Shown piece after piece: positions 52,687 through 53,019 of a DNA stretch of 53,019 bases. The number at the start of each line of letters is the position of its first letter. The first letter of the stretch is position 1. Made by a program: the position numbers and the translations under genes. The notes under the pieces are model-generated. The model had not been told where the DNA came from. It ran no database searches and saw only the letters and a program-made list of their open reading frames with translations. This DNA is from Bacteroidota bacterium (GTDB lineage Bacteria > Bacteroidota > Bacteroidia > Chitinophagales > Chitinophagaceae), in assembly GCA_014190475.1 (NCBI GenBank), contig BJGL01000006.1, positions 1 to 53,019 on the forward strand. Reading direction: 5' to 3'.

Positions 52687-53019
52687 ATGACCATCATACC
52701 ACTTCGGGCAATTCTTTTGAGCATCCCCTTACAAATAGGAATCTTTGCACTGTCCAGTTGTAATGGGCAATCACAAAAAAATAGTATTGAAAAAATAAAT
52801 ACAAAAATGGAAACGGCAACTTTTGCAAATGGATGCTTTTGGTGCACAGAAGCAATTTTTGAGGAATTAAAAGGAGTAGCGAGTGCTGTATCAGGATATA
52901 CGGGCGGGCAAACAGAAAACCCCACCTACAAGGAAGTTTGTTCAGGCACCACGGGACATGCCGAATGTATTCAAGTCACTTTCGATCCAAGTATTATCAG
53001 CTTTGATGAACTCTTAGAA
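52687..53019 (+). CDS. msrA: Peptide methionine-S-sulfoxide reductase MsrA lipoprotein, partial
   Basis: Reduces methionine-S-sulfoxide in proteins. 111 codons are visible to the window edge. A lipoprotein signal ends at ALSSC (C24), so this is an envelope-anchored form. The MsrA domain starts at about residue 44 ([18 protein letters not shown]), with the catalytic cysteine in GCFWC, and goes on with [19 protein letters not shown] and TGHAECIQV. The C-terminal resolving region is cut off, and whether an MsrB domain is fused cannot be seen. Confidence 0.93.
   Translation, partial: MTIIPLRAILLSIPLQIGIFALSSCNGQSQKNSIEKINTKMETATFANGCFWCTEAIFEELKGVASAVSGYTGGQTENPTYKEVCSGTTGHAECIQVTFDPSIISFDELLE

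Noticed and set aside
52605-52925. A 106-aa minus-strand open frame
   Set aside because: It is antisense to msrA, whose GCFWC motif and lipobox make the plus strand the coding one.

Overview
The window looks like a chromosomal segment of a Bacteroidota bacterium, most likely near the family Chitinophagaceae. The evidence is a type IX secretion sorting domain, TonB-dependent and plug-less barrel proteins, a rpmB-rpmG-DUF4295-ftsY-rimO cluster, a DUF3276/PUR-family gene, a tmRNA tag ending YAMAA, and several promoters of the form TTG-N(17-23)-TAnnTTTG. No phage, IS element, plasmid gene or CRISPR array is visible. No gene-free stretch exceeds 300 bases.

Layout. 1-3735 (minus): L28, L33, DUF4295, FtsY, RimO and a DapA-family aldolase cut by the window edge. 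3922-6249 (plus): dihydrolipoyl dehydrogenase and a glutaminyl cyclase lipoprotein. 6243-12467 (minus): a tightly coupled four-gene envelope operon (1004-aa TPR protein, plug-less beta-barrel, single-TM protein, methyltransferase). 12605-16589 (plus): DoxX, M50 protease, CinA and a lipoyl E2. 16586-24491: S9 peptidase, TonB receptor, then dnaQ-like exonuclease, polyprenol-phosphate mannosyltransferase and EamA transporter, and a 40-aa lipoprotein. 24514-29903: a NarL-type regulator, then an AT-rich LytTR regulator/propeller histidine kinase pair with a 58-bp overlap and a secreted protein. 29925-34955 (minus): DUF2147, tmRNA, rseP, dxr, GH3. 35061-40165 (plus): L21, L27, a 28-residue lysine/alanine peptide, a PolX-like protein, two small exported proteins, a PafA-like phosphatase. 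40170-43049 (minus): tpiA, a GlmU-like protein, type B L31, YajQ. 43098-45774 (plus): threonine aldolase and pgi. 45908-51708 (minus): a T9SS-exported protein, DUF3276, an ABC exporter. 51782-53019: tRNA-Ser(UGA), a duplicated tRNA-end/terminator module, a secreted hypothetical protein, and a partial msrA lipoprotein.

How it fits together. Most genes are housekeeping: translation, co-translational targeting (FtsY), ribosome rescue (tmRNA), central carbon metabolism (Pgi, TpiA, Lpd, E2), isoprenoids (Dxr) and envelope stress (RseP). The less ordinary parts are the TPR/barrel operon, the LytTR/kinase pair, the PolX homologue whose polymerase active site is gone while its PHP domain is intact, the H1-tail-like peptide, and the repeat region after tRNA-Ser, which appears to have changed the C-terminus of the adjacent gene. 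All functional calls rest on recognised motifs read by eye; no database search was possible.
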